Assembly (NCBI RefSeq): GCF_019968905.1
Contig: NZ_CP079946.1
Location: 6,607,356-6,671,355, forward strand
Length of the DNA: 64,000 nt
Reading direction: 5' to 3'
Origin: Corallococcus sp. EGB
Lineage (GTDB): Bacteria > Myxococcota > Myxococcia > Myxococcales > Myxococcaceae
This document shows positions 1 to 8,902 of the stretch, in pieces; the first letter of the stretch is position 1, and each line of letters starts with the position of its first letter. The position numbers and the translations under genes were made by a program. The notes under the pieces are model-generated. The model saw only the letters and a program-made list of their open reading frames with translations. It made no database searches and was not told the DNA's origin.

Positions 1-367
1 CTACACGGACGTGAAGGAGTCCGACCAGGCGGTGGTGGAGTACTTCGTGGAGAACTCCACCGAGCGCGGCGCCCGTCAGCGGATGGACCTGAAGCGGCGG
101 GTGAACCCCAACGTGGGGGACCGCATGGACCGGGGCGGCACCACGGACGTCCTCTTCGAGGGCGTCAAGGGCGTGGAGTTCGCCTACTGGGACTCCGACA
201 AGAAGGAATGGGACGACGAATGGGACACGCGGCGCACGGAGCGAAAGGACATCCTCCCCACGCGCGTGCGCATCACCGTCATCGCCCTGGATGAGTCGGG
301 CAAGGAGGCGCGCTACACCACGCAGACGCGCATCGTGCTCAACACGACCCTGCAGAGGTTCAACTGA
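1..367 (+). CDS. gspJ: Type II secretion minor pseudopilin GspJ, C-terminal part
   Basis: The 5' end lies outside the window, so only about the last 120 residues are present. The visible part is the acidic, soluble C-terminal domain of a minor pseudopilin, with the stretch GVEFAYWDSDKKEWDDEW and a final strand region RVRITVIALDESGKEARYTT. GspJ sits at the tip of the type II secretion pseudopilus with GspI and GspK. The identification rests on these sequence features and on its place directly before gspK. The stop overlaps the gspK start in a TGATG junction, so the two are probably translationally coupled. The prepilin leader that would confirm the family is off-window. Confidence 0.82.
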   Translation, partial: YTDVKESDQAVVEYFVENSTERGARQRMDLKRRVNPNVGDRMDRGGTTDVLFEGVKGVEFAYWDSDKKEWDDEWDTRRTERKDILPTRVRITVIALDESGKEARYTTQTRIVLNTTLQRFN

Positions 368-1791
368 TGGCCTTCCCCTACTTCCAGCAGGCGTCCCGCC
401 GGCGCGGCAAGGCGCGGACGGCCCTCTCCCAGGCGCCAGCGCGCACGCCCGCGCAGCGCAAGCACCGGCGCTCGCGCGGCGTGGCGCTCATCATCGCGCT
501 CGTGTCCATCACGCTGCTCACGGTGGTGGCCACGGAGTTCGCGTACAACAGCCGCGTGGATCTGCAGCTCGCCGCCAACCAGCGCGACGAAGTGCGCGCC
601 TACTACATGGCGCGCTCCGGCCTATCGCTGGGGCGGCTCCTCCTGCGCTTCCAGAAGCAGGTGGACCAGACGCCCATCCCCAACCCCGCGAGCCTCCTGG
701 GCGCGCTGGGCGGGGCCCTCGGCGGAGGCGGTGGCACCGGCACGAACAACTTCCAGCCGCAGTCGCTCAACCTCCAGCTCTGGAAGCTGGCGCGGGTGGA
801 CTGCCACATGCTCAAGGGGCTGGTGAAGAGCGACGGCGCCGCGGACGCGGACGGCCGGCCCGTGGAGACGGGGAGCGTGGCGGTGGACCCCCACTTCCAG
901 ATGGAAGGCGAAGAGGGGGAGAACGCGGGCGCGGCCACGCAGATGGCGGCGCAGATGCAGCGCAGGTCCTTCGGCGGCTTCGAGGGCTGCTTCCTCGCGA
1001 CCATCAGCGATGAAGAGGAGAAGCTCAACGTCATGCGGCTCAACACCGGTGGCGCGGAGGCGCAGGCCACCGCCTCGCGCATGCTGGACATGTTCTCCGA
1101 CAAGCGCTTCGAGTTCCTCTGGCAGCAGGATGACGCCAACCACGTGCGCTCCACGCCCATGGACACCGTCATCGCGCTGAAGGACTGGGCGGACGATGAC
1201 ACCACCCAGTCCAGCCTCAACCCCCGGGACCCCACCAACCCCTTCGTCAACGGCTTCGCGGACGAGGGTTCCCCGTACAGCCGCTACGAACCGCGCTATG
1301 ACGTCAAGAACGCGCGCTTCGACAGCCTGGACGAGCTGTACCGCGTGCATGGCGTCAACGACCGCTTCATGGCGGCCTTCCGCGACCGGCTCACGGTGTA
1401 CCCGGACATCAACTCCAAGCCCAACATCAACACCGACGACCCCATCATGCTGGGGCTGGCCATCATGTCCGCCGCGGACCCCAACCACCCGGACCCGCGC
1501 CTGACGGACCCCGTGTTCCTCAACGAGCTCATCACCCGCATCCGCGCCGCGCGCATGTTCAGCTTCTTCGGCATGTCGGTGGCGGACTTCCTGAACGTGG
1601 TGGAGCAGGCCGGCATCGCGGTCAACCCGCTCATCAAGGGCAACGTCCAGCAGAACCGCTACCTGGGCGACAAGAGCAAGACTTTCACCATCAAGTCCGT
1701 GGGAGAGGCGGGCAGCGTCCAGAAGACGCTCACCGCCGTCATCCGCCTGGACGACGGGCTGGGCAAGCTCGTGTATTACAGAGAGGAATAG
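367..1791 (+). CDS. gspK: Type II secretion minor pseudopilin GspK
   Basis: This 474-aa protein has a long basic leader followed by a prepilin-type segment: RG, then VALIIALVSITLLTVVATEF at about residues 38-58. That matches a prepilin peptidase site plus the hydrophobic helix that packs into the pseudopilus. GspK is the largest minor pseudopilin and caps the pseudopilus with GspI and GspJ. The body carries the GspK-type text EEKLNVMRLNTGG, FDSLDELYRVHGV and DINSKPNINTDDP, which is typical of the GspK helix-hairpin-helix-like region. A glycine-rich loop lies near residues 115-125. The start overlaps the gspJ stop, and gspL follows after one base. The leader is longer than in enterobacterial GspK. 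Confidence 0.92.
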   Translation: MAFPYFQQASRRRGKARTALSQAPARTPAQRKHRRSRGVALIIALVSITLLTVVATEFAYNSRVDLQLAANQRDEVRAYYMARSGLSLGRLLLRFQKQVDQTPIPNPASLLGALGGALGGGGGTGTNNFQPQSLNLQLWKLARVDCHMLKGLVKSDGAADADGRPVETGSVAVDPHFQMEGEEGENAGAATQMAAQMQRRSFGGFEGCFLATISDEEEKLNVMRLNTGGAEAQATASRMLDMFSDKRFEFLWQQDDANHVRSTPMDTVIALKDWADDDTTQSSLNPRDPTNPFVNGFADEGSPYSRYEPRYDVKNARFDSLDELYRVHGVNDRFMAAFRDRLTVYPDINSKPNINTDDPIMLGLAIMSAADPNHPDPRLTDPVFLNELITRIRAARMFSFFGMSVADFLNVVEQAGIAVNPLIKGNVQQNRYLGDKSKTFTIKSVGEAGSVQKTLTAVIRLDDGLGKLVYYREE

Positions 1792-1792
1792 C

Positions 1793-3400
1793 ATGGCCCG
1801 CATTCTTGGCCTGGACCTGGGCAGCCACTCCGTGAAGGGGGTGGTGCTCAACTCCGGAGCGAAAAGCCAAAGCACCCAGGCCTACGCGGAGGTGCGCCGC
1901 GCGCAGGAGGGCGAGCGCCCCGAGACGCTGCGCGCCGCGGTGGAGGAGCTGCTCGCGAAGATGCCGCAGGGGCACGTGGACCAGATCGTCATCGCCCTGC
2001 CCGGCCCGTCCCTCACCACGCACACGGTGAGCCTGCCCTTCTCCGACAGCAAGCGCGTGGAGGCGACGCTGCCCTTCGAAGTGGGCAGCCAGCTGCCGTT
2101 CGACATCTCGGAGGTCGTCTACGACTACCAGGTGGTCGGCCAGAAGGACACCGGCGGCAAGGACAAGGCCGCGGACCTGCTGGTGGGCGTGGTGAAGAAG
2201 GAGGAGCTCCAGTCGCTCCTGTCGCTGCTGAGCGGCCTCCAGGTGGATCCGCGCGTCATCACCCACCCGGGGCTCGCGTACCAGAACCTGTTCACCCAGC
2301 TGCCCGGCCTCTTCGAGGGACTGGGCGAGGGTGGCCCGGTGGCGGTGGTGGACATCGGCCATGAGCGCACGGCGGTGGCCATTGGCCAGCCCGGCAAGGG
2401 CGTGGAGTTCGCGCGCACCTTCGCGGGCGGCGGGCGCGACCTGACGCGCGCCCTGGCCACGGAGTTCCAGACGACGCTGCCGGAGGCCCACGCGTGGAAG
2501 GAAGCGCACGGCGCCATGGCCAGCGCCGCGCAGGGGCCGGACGCCGAGCGCGCCGCGAACGCCTTCGTGCGCGGCATGCAGCCGGTGCTGCGCGAGCTGC
2601 GCCCGTCCTTCAAGTCCTTCGCCGCGCGCACCCGCCGGCAGGTCTCCGCGGTGGTGCTGTGCGGCGGCACGTCCCGCATGCCGGGCCTGGCCGAGCAGCT
2701 GTCCAAGGATTTGAACCTGCCGGTGCGCGTGCTGGCGCTCCCGGCGGACGCGGTGGAGAAGATTGGCACGCGGGAGGTGCCGTCCGCGGCGCAGGCGTTC
2801 GCGCTGGCCATGCGCGGCAACGCGGCCGGGGCCCGGGCGCCCCGCTTCAACCTGCGCCGGGGCGAGTTCGCCTTCAAGGGCGGCTACGACTACGTGAAGG
2901 ACCGGCTGGGCCTGCTGGCGTCCTTCGCGGTGACGCTGCTGCTCCTGCTCGTCGCCTTCGGCGTCGTGCGCAACACGGTGCTGTCGCGGCGCGAGAAGGA
3001 GGTGGACGCGGTGCTCTGCAAGACGACCCAGCGCATCCTGGGCTCCTGCGAGACGAACTACGACCGCGCGCTGAACATGCTCAAGGGCGTGGAGAGCCCC
3101 GCCGCGGCGCTGCCCTCGATGTCCGCGGTGAACCTGCTGGCGGAGATCACCCAGCGCATCCCGCCGGAGGTGCCGGTGAAGTTCGACCGCATCCAGGTGG
3201 ACCTGGACCGCGTGATGCTCCAGGGAGAGACGGACAGCTCCAAGCAGATCGACACGCTCTCCGCCGCCTTGAAGGGCCACCGCTGCTTCAAGGACGTGAA
3301 GGAGGGCAAGGTGGAGAAGACTCGCGACGGGCAGAAGGTGACCTTCCGCCTGGACGTGCAGGTGCAGTGCCCCGGCGAGAAGCAGGGGGGAGAGACCTGA
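1793..3400 (+). CDS. gspL: Type II secretion assembly platform protein GspL (PilM-like)
   Basis: This 535-aa protein begins with an actin-like ATPase fold (MARILGLDLGSHSVKGVVL, phosphate-1-type loop; later VAVVDIGHERTAVA and VVLCGGTSRMPGL). It then has one membrane helix (about residues 378-398, LGLLASFAVTLLLLLVAFGVV) and a C-terminal periplasmic ferredoxin-like region. This is the GspL/PilM-PilN layout: the cytoplasmic domain recruits the GspE ATPase and the periplasmic part binds GspM. The start lies two bases after the gspK stop, with GAGAGGA just upstream. gspM follows with one intervening base. Database names could be GspL or PilM, but the gspJ-K-L-M-N context favours GspL. Confidence 0.9.
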   Translation: MARILGLDLGSHSVKGVVLNSGAKSQSTQAYAEVRRAQEGERPETLRAAVEELLAKMPQGHVDQIVIALPGPSLTTHTVSLPFSDSKRVEATLPFEVGSQLPFDISEVVYDYQVVGQKDTGGKDKAADLLVGVVKKEELQSLLSLLSGLQVDPRVITHPGLAYQNLFTQLPGLFEGLGEGGPVAVVDIGHERTAVAIGQPGKGVEFARTFAGGGRDLTRALATEFQTTLPEAHAWKEAHGAMASAAQGPDAERAANAFVRGMQPVLRELRPSFKSFAARTRRQVSAVVLCGGTSRMPGLAEQLSKDLNLPVRVLALPADAVEKIGTREVPSAAQAFALAMRGNAAGARAPRFNLRRGEFAFKGGYDYVKDRLGLLASFAVTLLLLLVAFGVVRNTVLSRREKEVDAVLCKTTQRILGSCETNYDRALNMLKGVESPAAALPSMSAVNLLAEITQRIPPEVPVKFDRIQVDLDRVMLQGETDSSKQIDTLSAALKGHRCFKDVKEGKVEKTRDGQKVTFRLDVQVQCPGEKQGGET

Positions 3401-3401
3401 C

Positions 3402-3959
3402 ATGGGAAACCTCAAAGAACTCTTCGCGCCCCTCCAGACGTGGTTCGAGCGGCTCTCCGACCGCGAGCGCAAGCTGGTGGCGGTTGCCGGCTCCGCGGTG
3501 CTGGTGTTCGTGCTCTTCGTCACCCTCTTTAGCTTCGCCAACAGCGCGCAGGGCTACCGCCGGCGCACGCAGGACAAGCTGGCGAAGCTGCAGGAGGTCC
3601 AGGCGCTGGCCACCAGCTACGGCGAGGCGCAGGCGGAGCGGCAGAACGTGGAGCAGCAGCTCACGCAGAGCAACGTGCGCCTCATCACGTACATTGAGGA
3701 CAAGGCCACCGCCGCGGGCCTCACCGTCCCCAACATGACGCCCAAGGGCGACGTGGGCGTGGGGGACGGGAAGATCATCGAGAGCTCCGTGGAGCTGACC
3801 TTCACGGACGTGGACCTGCGCAAGCTGACGGACTTCCTGCGCACGGTGGAGACGGGCCCGGGCATCGTGAAGGTGAAGTACCTGCGCGTGGAGCCCCGGC
3901 CCGCCACGGACACCCTGACGGCGTGGACGACCGTCGCCACCTACCGGATGAAGCAATAG
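3402..3959 (+). CDS. gspM: Type II secretion protein GspM
   Basis: This 185-aa bitopic membrane protein has a short cytoplasmic N-terminus containing WFERLSDRERKLVAVAG, the typical GspM pre-membrane motif. One helix follows (about residues 28-46, SAVLVFVLFVTLFSFANSA), then a coiled-coil segment rich in Gln and Glu, then a ferredoxin-like periplasmic domain. GspM pairs with GspL in the inner-membrane assembly platform. The gene starts one base after the gspL stop and ends three bases before gspN. Length and layout fit the family. Sequence conservation in GspM is low, so part of the assignment comes from position. Confidence 0.87.
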   Translation: MGNLKELFAPLQTWFERLSDRERKLVAVAGSAVLVFVLFVTLFSFANSAQGYRRRTQDKLAKLQEVQALATSYGEAQAERQNVEQQLTQSNVRLITYIEDKATAAGLTVPNMTPKGDVGVGDGKIIESSVELTFTDVDLRKLTDFLRTVETGPGIVKVKYLRVEPRPATDTLTAWTTVATYRMKQ

Positions 3960-3962
3960 CCC

Positions 3963-4943
3963 ATGGCCACTGAATCCAAGACCGCCCGCTGGAAGCTCGT
4001 CGTGGGCTACACCGCCTTCGCGGTGGCCGCGTTCGTCCTCTGCCTGATGTTCACGTTCCCGTACGACGCCGTCCGCTCGCGGCTGGTGACGGAGGCCGCG
4101 GCGCAGGGGCTCGCGGTGCGCATTGGCGGCCTGCGCCCCGGCCTGTCCGGCGTCACCGCCACCAACGTGCGCGTGAGCAAGCCGCCCACGCCGCTGGGCG
4201 CGGACTCCATCGCGGCGCTCGCCCGCGGCGAGTCCGGCGGCCTGGGCCCGGATGAGCTGGGCGAGGCGCTCATCTTCGACAGCGTGGCGCTGCGCCCGTC
4301 CCTCTTCCCGCCTGGCGTGGTGGTGAAGATGAAGGGCATGGGCGGCACGGTGGACGTGCACGTGGGCGGCCTGAGCGGCACGTCGCTGAACGTGGACATC
4401 GAGGGCGTGCAAGCCAGCGGCGGCAACCTGCCGAAGTACACGGGCGTGGACATGGAGGGCACCCTCAACGGGAAGCTGGCGCTCCAGGCCCCGGGGACGA
4501 TGATGCGCGGACAGCCGGTGGACTGGTCCCAGGCCTCCGGCACGGTGACGTTGGACACCCAGGGGCTCACCATCAAGGGCGGCAAGGCGGCCATCCCCAT
4601 GGGCGGCGGCCCCGCCATGGCCATGGAGCTGCCGCGCATGCTGCTGGGCGAATTGAAGGGCGACCTCCAGTTCGACAAGGGCCTGGGCACGGTGCGCGAC
4701 CTGAACATCAAGAGCGAGGACCTGGAGGGCTCCGGCACCGGCACGGTGAAGCTGGGCCGCCGGCTGGAGTACAGCGAGCTGGCGCTCGACGTGAAGCTGA
4801 AGTTCGAGCAGGCCTTCCAGCAGCGGCTGGGTCCCCTGGCGCTCGCGGTGAACATGCTGCCGCAGGACCATGACAACCCGGGTTGGCGCGGCGGCCGGCT
4901 CACCGGCATGGTGAGCAGCCCTCGCTTCGGTCCCAAGCGGTAG
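3963..4943 (+). CDS. gspN: Type II secretion protein GspN
   Basis: This 326-aa protein has one N-terminal membrane helix (about residues 14-32, VVGYTAFAVAAFVLCLMFT) and a long beta-rich periplasmic domain with repeated glycine-bounded strands (for example GGTVDVHVGGLSGTSLNVDIEG). The GspN family has this layout and occurs in some type II systems beside GspM. Its exact role is not well established; it is thought to belong to the inner-membrane platform. It is the last gene of this operon: a GC-rich hairpin follows directly and the next gene starts 123 bases later with its own ribosome binding site. The family call rests on position and architecture. Confidence 0.82.
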   Translation: MATESKTARWKLVVGYTAFAVAAFVLCLMFTFPYDAVRSRLVTEAAAQGLAVRIGGLRPGLSGVTATNVRVSKPPTPLGADSIAALARGESGGLGPDELGEALIFDSVALRPSLFPPGVVVKMKGMGGTVDVHVGGLSGTSLNVDIEGVQASGGNLPKYTGVDMEGTLNGKLALQAPGTMMRGQPVDWSQASGTVTLDTQGLTIKGGKAAIPMGGGPAMAMELPRMLLGELKGDLQFDKGLGTVRDLNIKSEDLEGSGTGTVKLGRRLEYSELALDVKLKFEQAFQQRLGPLALAVNMLPQDHDNPGWRGGRLTGMVSSPRFGPKR

Positions 4944-4944
4944 C

Positions 4945-4977
4945 GGTGGGCAGGGTCGTTCCCGGCCCTCCCCCACC
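4945..4977 (+). terminator. Putative hairpin terminator after gspN
   Basis: GGTGGG and AGGG pair with CCCT and CCCACC around a small internal C/C mismatch, with a loop of about ten bases. The hairpin starts two bases after the gspN stop codon. No T-run follows, so termination may be weak or Rho-assisted. Confidence 0.4.
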
Positions 4978-5066
4978 CCGGGCGGGCCCCGGTTGATGCC
5001 CGCGCACGCGCCGTGTAAAGCGCTGCGCGCGGCCCCGATGTCCGGGGGCTTGGGAGAGAGTTCGTA

Positions 5067-6698
5067 ATGCCGGAGCTGGTGTTCTTCCGTCGAGGCGAGG
5101 AAGTGCTGCGGGTGGCGGTGGACCGGGCGCGGGTGGTGCTCGGCCGGGGCGACGCGAGCGACGTGGCCATTCCGGATCCGGAGGTGAGCCGCCTGCAGGT
5201 GGCCCTCCTGTGGGATGGCCAGAAGTGCCGCGTGGAGGACCTCTCCGGCAAGGGCACGAAGGTGGCGGGCGCGGTGGTGGAGCGCGCGGACCTCCGGGAC
5301 GGCGCGGACATCGAGCTGGGCCAGTGGCGCGCGGTGTTCCGCCAGCATGGCGCCAGCGAGGACGCGGACGCCGCCACGGAGGCCGGCAACGCCACCGCCG
5401 TGCAGGACCGCGACGCCCAGCGCTGGCAGCCCGCGCAGCTGCGCGTGAAGCAGGGCGGCAACGAGGCCGTGCACCGGCTCACGGGCGACAGCTTCACGGT
5501 GGGCAAGGACGCGGGCAACGACCTGGTGCTCCAGGACCGGTTCATCTCCGGCCGGCACCTGAAAGTGACTCGCCGCGAGGGCGTCTTCCACGTCGTGGAC
5601 CTGCGCTCCACCAACGGCACGTGGCTGGGGCCGGTGCGCCTGTTCGAGGCGGAGGTGACGCTGCCCACCACGCTGCGCGTGGGCGAGGCGGAGCTTGTCC
5701 TCGAAGCCGTGCCCGCGCTGAAGAAGGAGGCGCAGGCCTTCCACGGCATCCTCGGGAGCGACCCGTCGGTGCGGCAGCTCACGGACCTCATCCAGCGCGT
5801 GGCGCCGTCCACCGCGGCCGTCACCATCCTGGGCGAGTCCGGCACGGGCAAGGAGCTGGTGGCGAACGCGCTGCATGCGTGCTCGCCGCGCGCGAACCGG
5901 CCGCTCATCCCGGTCAACTGCGCCGCCATCTCCAAGGAGCTCATCGAGAGCGAGCTGTTCGGCCATGAGAAGGGCGCGTTCACCGGCTCCGTGGGCGCGC
6001 GCAAGGGCGCCTTCGAGGAGGCGGACGGCGGCACGCTGTTCCTGGACGAGATTGGCGAGCTGCCCCTGGACCTCCAGGCGAAGCTGCTGCGCGCGCTGGA
6101 GAGCGGCGAAATCAAGCGCGTGGGCGCCAGCCGCCCGCTGCACGTGGACGTGCGCGTGGTGGCGGCCACCAACCGCGACCTGCTGGCGGCGGCGCGCGAG
6201 GGCCGCTTCCGCGAGGACCTCTACTACCGTCTGTGCGTCGTGCCGCTGCACCTGCCGCCCCTGCGCAACCGCCGGGGGGACGTGGTGGCGCTGGCGGAGC
6301 ACTTCGTGCGCGCGTTCGCCCCGCGCGGGCAGACGGTGCGCTTCACGCCGGCCGCGCTGGACCGGCTCCAGCAGCACGCGTGGCCGGGCAACATCCGCGA
6401 GCTGCGCAACGTGGTGCACCGCGCGCTGCTGTTGCGCAGGGGCCCGTCCATCGACGCGAGCGACCTGTCCTTCGATCAGGAGGTCAACCGCGAGACGGGC
6501 ATCACCGTGCCGGAGCTGCCGCCGGGCATGACGCTGGAGCAGATGCTGGAGAAGCTGGAGCGGCAGATCATCGAAACCGCGCTGCGCCGCTTCAACAACA
6601 ACCGCGAGCGCGTGGCGCGGGAGCTGGGGCTCGCGCGCTCCACCCTCTTCAAGCGCCTGAAGGACTGGGGCCTGACGAAGCAGGACGAGCAGGAGTGA
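5067..6698 (+). CDS. FHA-domain sigma-54-dependent transcriptional activator
   Basis: This 543-aa enhancer-binding protein has two FHA modules: about residues 1-95 (VVLGRGDASD, SRLQVAL) and about 140-215 (FTVGKDAGNDLVLQD, SGRHLKV, LRSTNGTWLG). An AAA+ sigma-54 interaction domain follows, with Walker A GESGTGKE at 256-263, the sigma-54 contact loop GAFTGS at 303-308 and Walker B GGTLFLDEIGE. The C-terminus is a Fis-type helix-turn-helix (VARELGLARSTLFKRL). FHA domains bind phosphothreonine, so activity is probably set by Ser/Thr kinases, a regulatory style common in myxobacteria. There is no receiver domain. GGGAGAG precedes the ATG. It lies downstream of the gsp genes but has its own leader, and its targets are unknown. 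Confidence 0.93.
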   Translation: MPELVFFRRGEEVLRVAVDRARVVLGRGDASDVAIPDPEVSRLQVALLWDGQKCRVEDLSGKGTKVAGAVVERADLRDGADIELGQWRAVFRQHGASEDADAATEAGNATAVQDRDAQRWQPAQLRVKQGGNEAVHRLTGDSFTVGKDAGNDLVLQDRFISGRHLKVTRREGVFHVVDLRSTNGTWLGPVRLFEAEVTLPTTLRVGEAELVLEAVPALKKEAQAFHGILGSDPSVRQLTDLIQRVAPSTAAVTILGESGTGKELVANALHACSPRANRPLIPVNCAAISKELIESELFGHEKGAFTGSVGARKGAFEEADGGTLFLDEIGELPLDLQAKLLRALESGEIKRVGASRPLHVDVRVVAATNRDLLAAAREGRFREDLYYRLCVVPLHLPPLRNRRGDVVALAEHFVRAFAPRGQTVRFTPAALDRLQQHAWPGNIRELRNVVHRALLLRRGPSIDASDLSFDQEVNRETGITVPELPPGMTLEQMLEKLERQIIETALRRFNNNRERVARELGLARSTLFKRLKDWGLTKQDEQE

Positions 6699-6716
6699 CT
6701 TCGAGGGGCCCTCGCC

Positions 6717-8702
6717 CTACCCGTGCCCCGGGTGGGCGGAGTCGCCCCAGGCCGAGTGCGGCTCCGGGCGCGCCTCCGTGCTCATGTACCAGGGCACGCT
6801 GATCACCACGAGGCGCCGCTCGCCGGTCAACAGCAGCGCGCTGCGGAGCAGCTCCGAGCGGCGGCCATAGAGCATGGACCGGTACCAGCGCCGCTCCAGC
6901 AGCTCCGGCAGCACGATGGCCACGGTGCCGCCGGGCACCTCCTCGAGCAGCGCGTCCAGGTAGTCCATCAGCGGCCACACCAGCGCGCGGTACGGCGACC
7001 CCACGTGCACGAGCGGCGCGGGCCTCCGTCCGGCCGCCAGGAGCGGGCCCTGGACGAAGTGCTGCCACTGCGAGTCCAGCGCCGCCTCGTCGGTGTCGCC
7101 GCTGCAGATGTGCACCGCGCGCACGTCGTCGGTCAGCTCCAGCGCGAAGCGCAGCGCCGTCTCCGACGCGTGGGACCAGCGGTCCACCGGCACCACCGCG
7201 ACCAGCGGCGACGCGGGCGTCAGGAGCAGGGGCCGCTTCAATTCCGTCACCCGCCGCGTGCGCCCGTACGCGGCGTGGACGCGCGACAGCAGCATCAACC
7301 CCAGGGGCACGATGACGAACGCGGCCCAGCCGCCGTGCACGAACTTGGACACGGCCACGATGCACAGCGTGATGGCCGTCATCACCGCGCCCGCGCCGTT
7401 GAGGGCCCGGCGCCACCGCCAGCCCTCCTGCTCCCGGTGCCGGCTCCAGTGCACGACCATGCCCGCCTGGGACAGGGTGAAGGCCATCAGCGCGCCAATG
7501 GCGAACAGGGGAATCAGCCGGTCCGTGATGCCCTTGCACACGATGAGCAGCGCGGCCGCGAGCCCGGACAGCGTGAGGATGCCGCGCGACAGGGCCAGGC
7601 GGCGGCCGCGGTGGGCGAAGGCCGGCGGCAGGTAGCGCTCGCGCGCCAGCACCTGGCAGACGAGCGGAAAGCCCGCGTAGCTGGTGTTCGCGGACAGCGA
7701 CAGCACGCAGAGGATGGCGGCCATGGCCACGTAGTAGAAGACGCCGCGCCCCATCACCGCCGCGATGAGCTGCGAGAGCACCGTCTGGTAGTGGGGGCCG
7801 CCCGGATCCGTGGCGCCCACGCCGTACACCCGGCACAACACCGCGATGCCCAGGAGCATCGTCACCAGGATGACCACGATGATGCCCAGCGTGACGCGCG
7901 CGCGGCGGACGGTGGGGTCGCGGAAGATGGGCACGGCGTTGCTGATGGCCTCCACGCCCGTCATCGCCGTGCACCCGCTGGCGAAGGCGCGGAGCACGAG
8001 CCACGCCCCCAGGGGCGCGGTGGACGCCGCCAGCGGGGGCGGCGGCTGCACGGGCGTCGCGTCACCGGCGGCCAGCTTGAAGAGGCCCACGAGCAGCACC
8101 AGGCTCAGCGAGGTGATGAAGAACCAGGTGGGCACGACGAACACGGCGCCCGCCTCGCTGACGCCGCGCAGGTTCACCAGGGTGAGCAGCGCCAGCAGGC
8201 CCAGGGTGATGTGGAGGGTGTGGGGCCTCAGCGCGGGGAGCGCGGACACCAGCGCGCCCGTGCCGGCGGAGATGCCCACGGCCACGTTGAGCAGGTAGTC
8301 CAGCATCAGCGCCGTCGCCGCGAGCAGCCCCGCGCCCCGCCCCAGGTTCTGCTTCGCCACCGTGTACGCGCCGCCGCCGCTGGGGTACGCGGCGAGGGTC
8401 TGCGCGTACGAGCTGGCGACGAGGGTCAGGAGCCCGACGATGGCGGCGGTGATGGGGAGCAGCAGCCACAACCCCACGTTGCCCAGCGGGCGCAGCACGG
8501 TGAGCGCGGCCTCCGGGCCGTACGCGGCGGAGGACAGCGCGTCCAGCCCCAGCAGGGCCACGCCGGTGAGGACGCCCGTCTTCTCCTGCCTCGCCTGGGC
8601 GCTGGTGAGCGGACGCCCCAGGAGCACGTCCATGAGGCCGCTGCCCTCGCGGAGCCGGGGCATGAACGGCCTCCTGCGTCCATACTCGGCCAGCTGAGCC
8701 AT
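6717..8702 (-). CDS. APC-superfamily permease, KimA/YdaO-like (probable K+ importer)
   Basis: This 661-aa protein has about 12 hydrophobic segments over the first 460 residues, followed by a soluble C-terminal domain of about 200 residues. The N-terminal membrane signature LDALSSAAYGPEAALTVL and the segment LLNVAVGISAGTGALVSALP fit the KimA/YdaO branch of the APC superfamily, whose characterised member imports potassium and has a cytosolic C-terminal domain. Substrate is inferred; amino acid transport is the alternative. The start at MAQLAEYG is preferred because AGGGGGA lies eight bases upstream; the frame stays open further upstream without a good ribosome site. It is transcribed divergently from the sigma factor gene. 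Confidence 0.8.
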   Translation of the reverse strand: MAQLAEYGRRRPFMPRLREGSGLMDVLLGRPLTSAQARQEKTGVLTGVALLGLDALSSAAYGPEAALTVLRPLGNVGLWLLLPITAAIVGLLTLVASSYAQTLAAYPSGGGAYTVAKQNLGRGAGLLAATALMLDYLLNVAVGISAGTGALVSALPALRPHTLHITLGLLALLTLVNLRGVSEAGAVFVVPTWFFITSLSLVLLVGLFKLAAGDATPVQPPPPLAASTAPLGAWLVLRAFASGCTAMTGVEAISNAVPIFRDPTVRRARVTLGIIVVILVTMLLGIAVLCRVYGVGATDPGGPHYQTVLSQLIAAVMGRGVFYYVAMAAILCVLSLSANTSYAGFPLVCQVLARERYLPPAFAHRGRRLALSRGILTLSGLAAALLIVCKGITDRLIPLFAIGALMAFTLSQAGMVVHWSRHREQEGWRWRRALNGAGAVMTAITLCIVAVSKFVHGGWAAFVIVPLGLMLLSRVHAAYGRTRRVTELKRPLLLTPASPLVAVVPVDRWSHASETALRFALELTDDVRAVHICSGDTDEAALDSQWQHFVQGPLLAAGRRPAPLVHVGSPYRALVWPLMDYLDALLEEVPGGTVAIVLPELLERRWYRSMLYGRRSELLRSALLLTGERRLVVISVPWYMSTEARPEPHSAWGDSAHPGHG

Positions 8703-8902
8703 GGTGGCGTCCCCCTGGCCCGGAAGGTGCGCACCGGCTGTCCGCGCGGGAACACGGCCCTGGCTTCCGTGGACGGGCTCCAGCGGGCCGCTCGAGGGGC
8801 GGGCCGCTCCGGCCCCCCACCCCACGGTCGCATGTCCTTCAGGGCGATAGACCCTTTCCGGCGCCCGTTCGTTCCAGGAGGAGACACAGGAGACCGTCCA
8901 CC

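Noticed and set aside
3288..6419. Long minus-strand open frame opposite gspM, gspN and the sigma-54 activator
   Set aside because: It spans three real genes and an intergenic gap and has no recognisable domain.
8703..8902. Possible c-di-AMP (ydaO-type) riboswitch before the KimA-like gene
   Set aside because: The minus-strand leader shows no conserved ydaO motif elements; only a normal ribosome site is visible.
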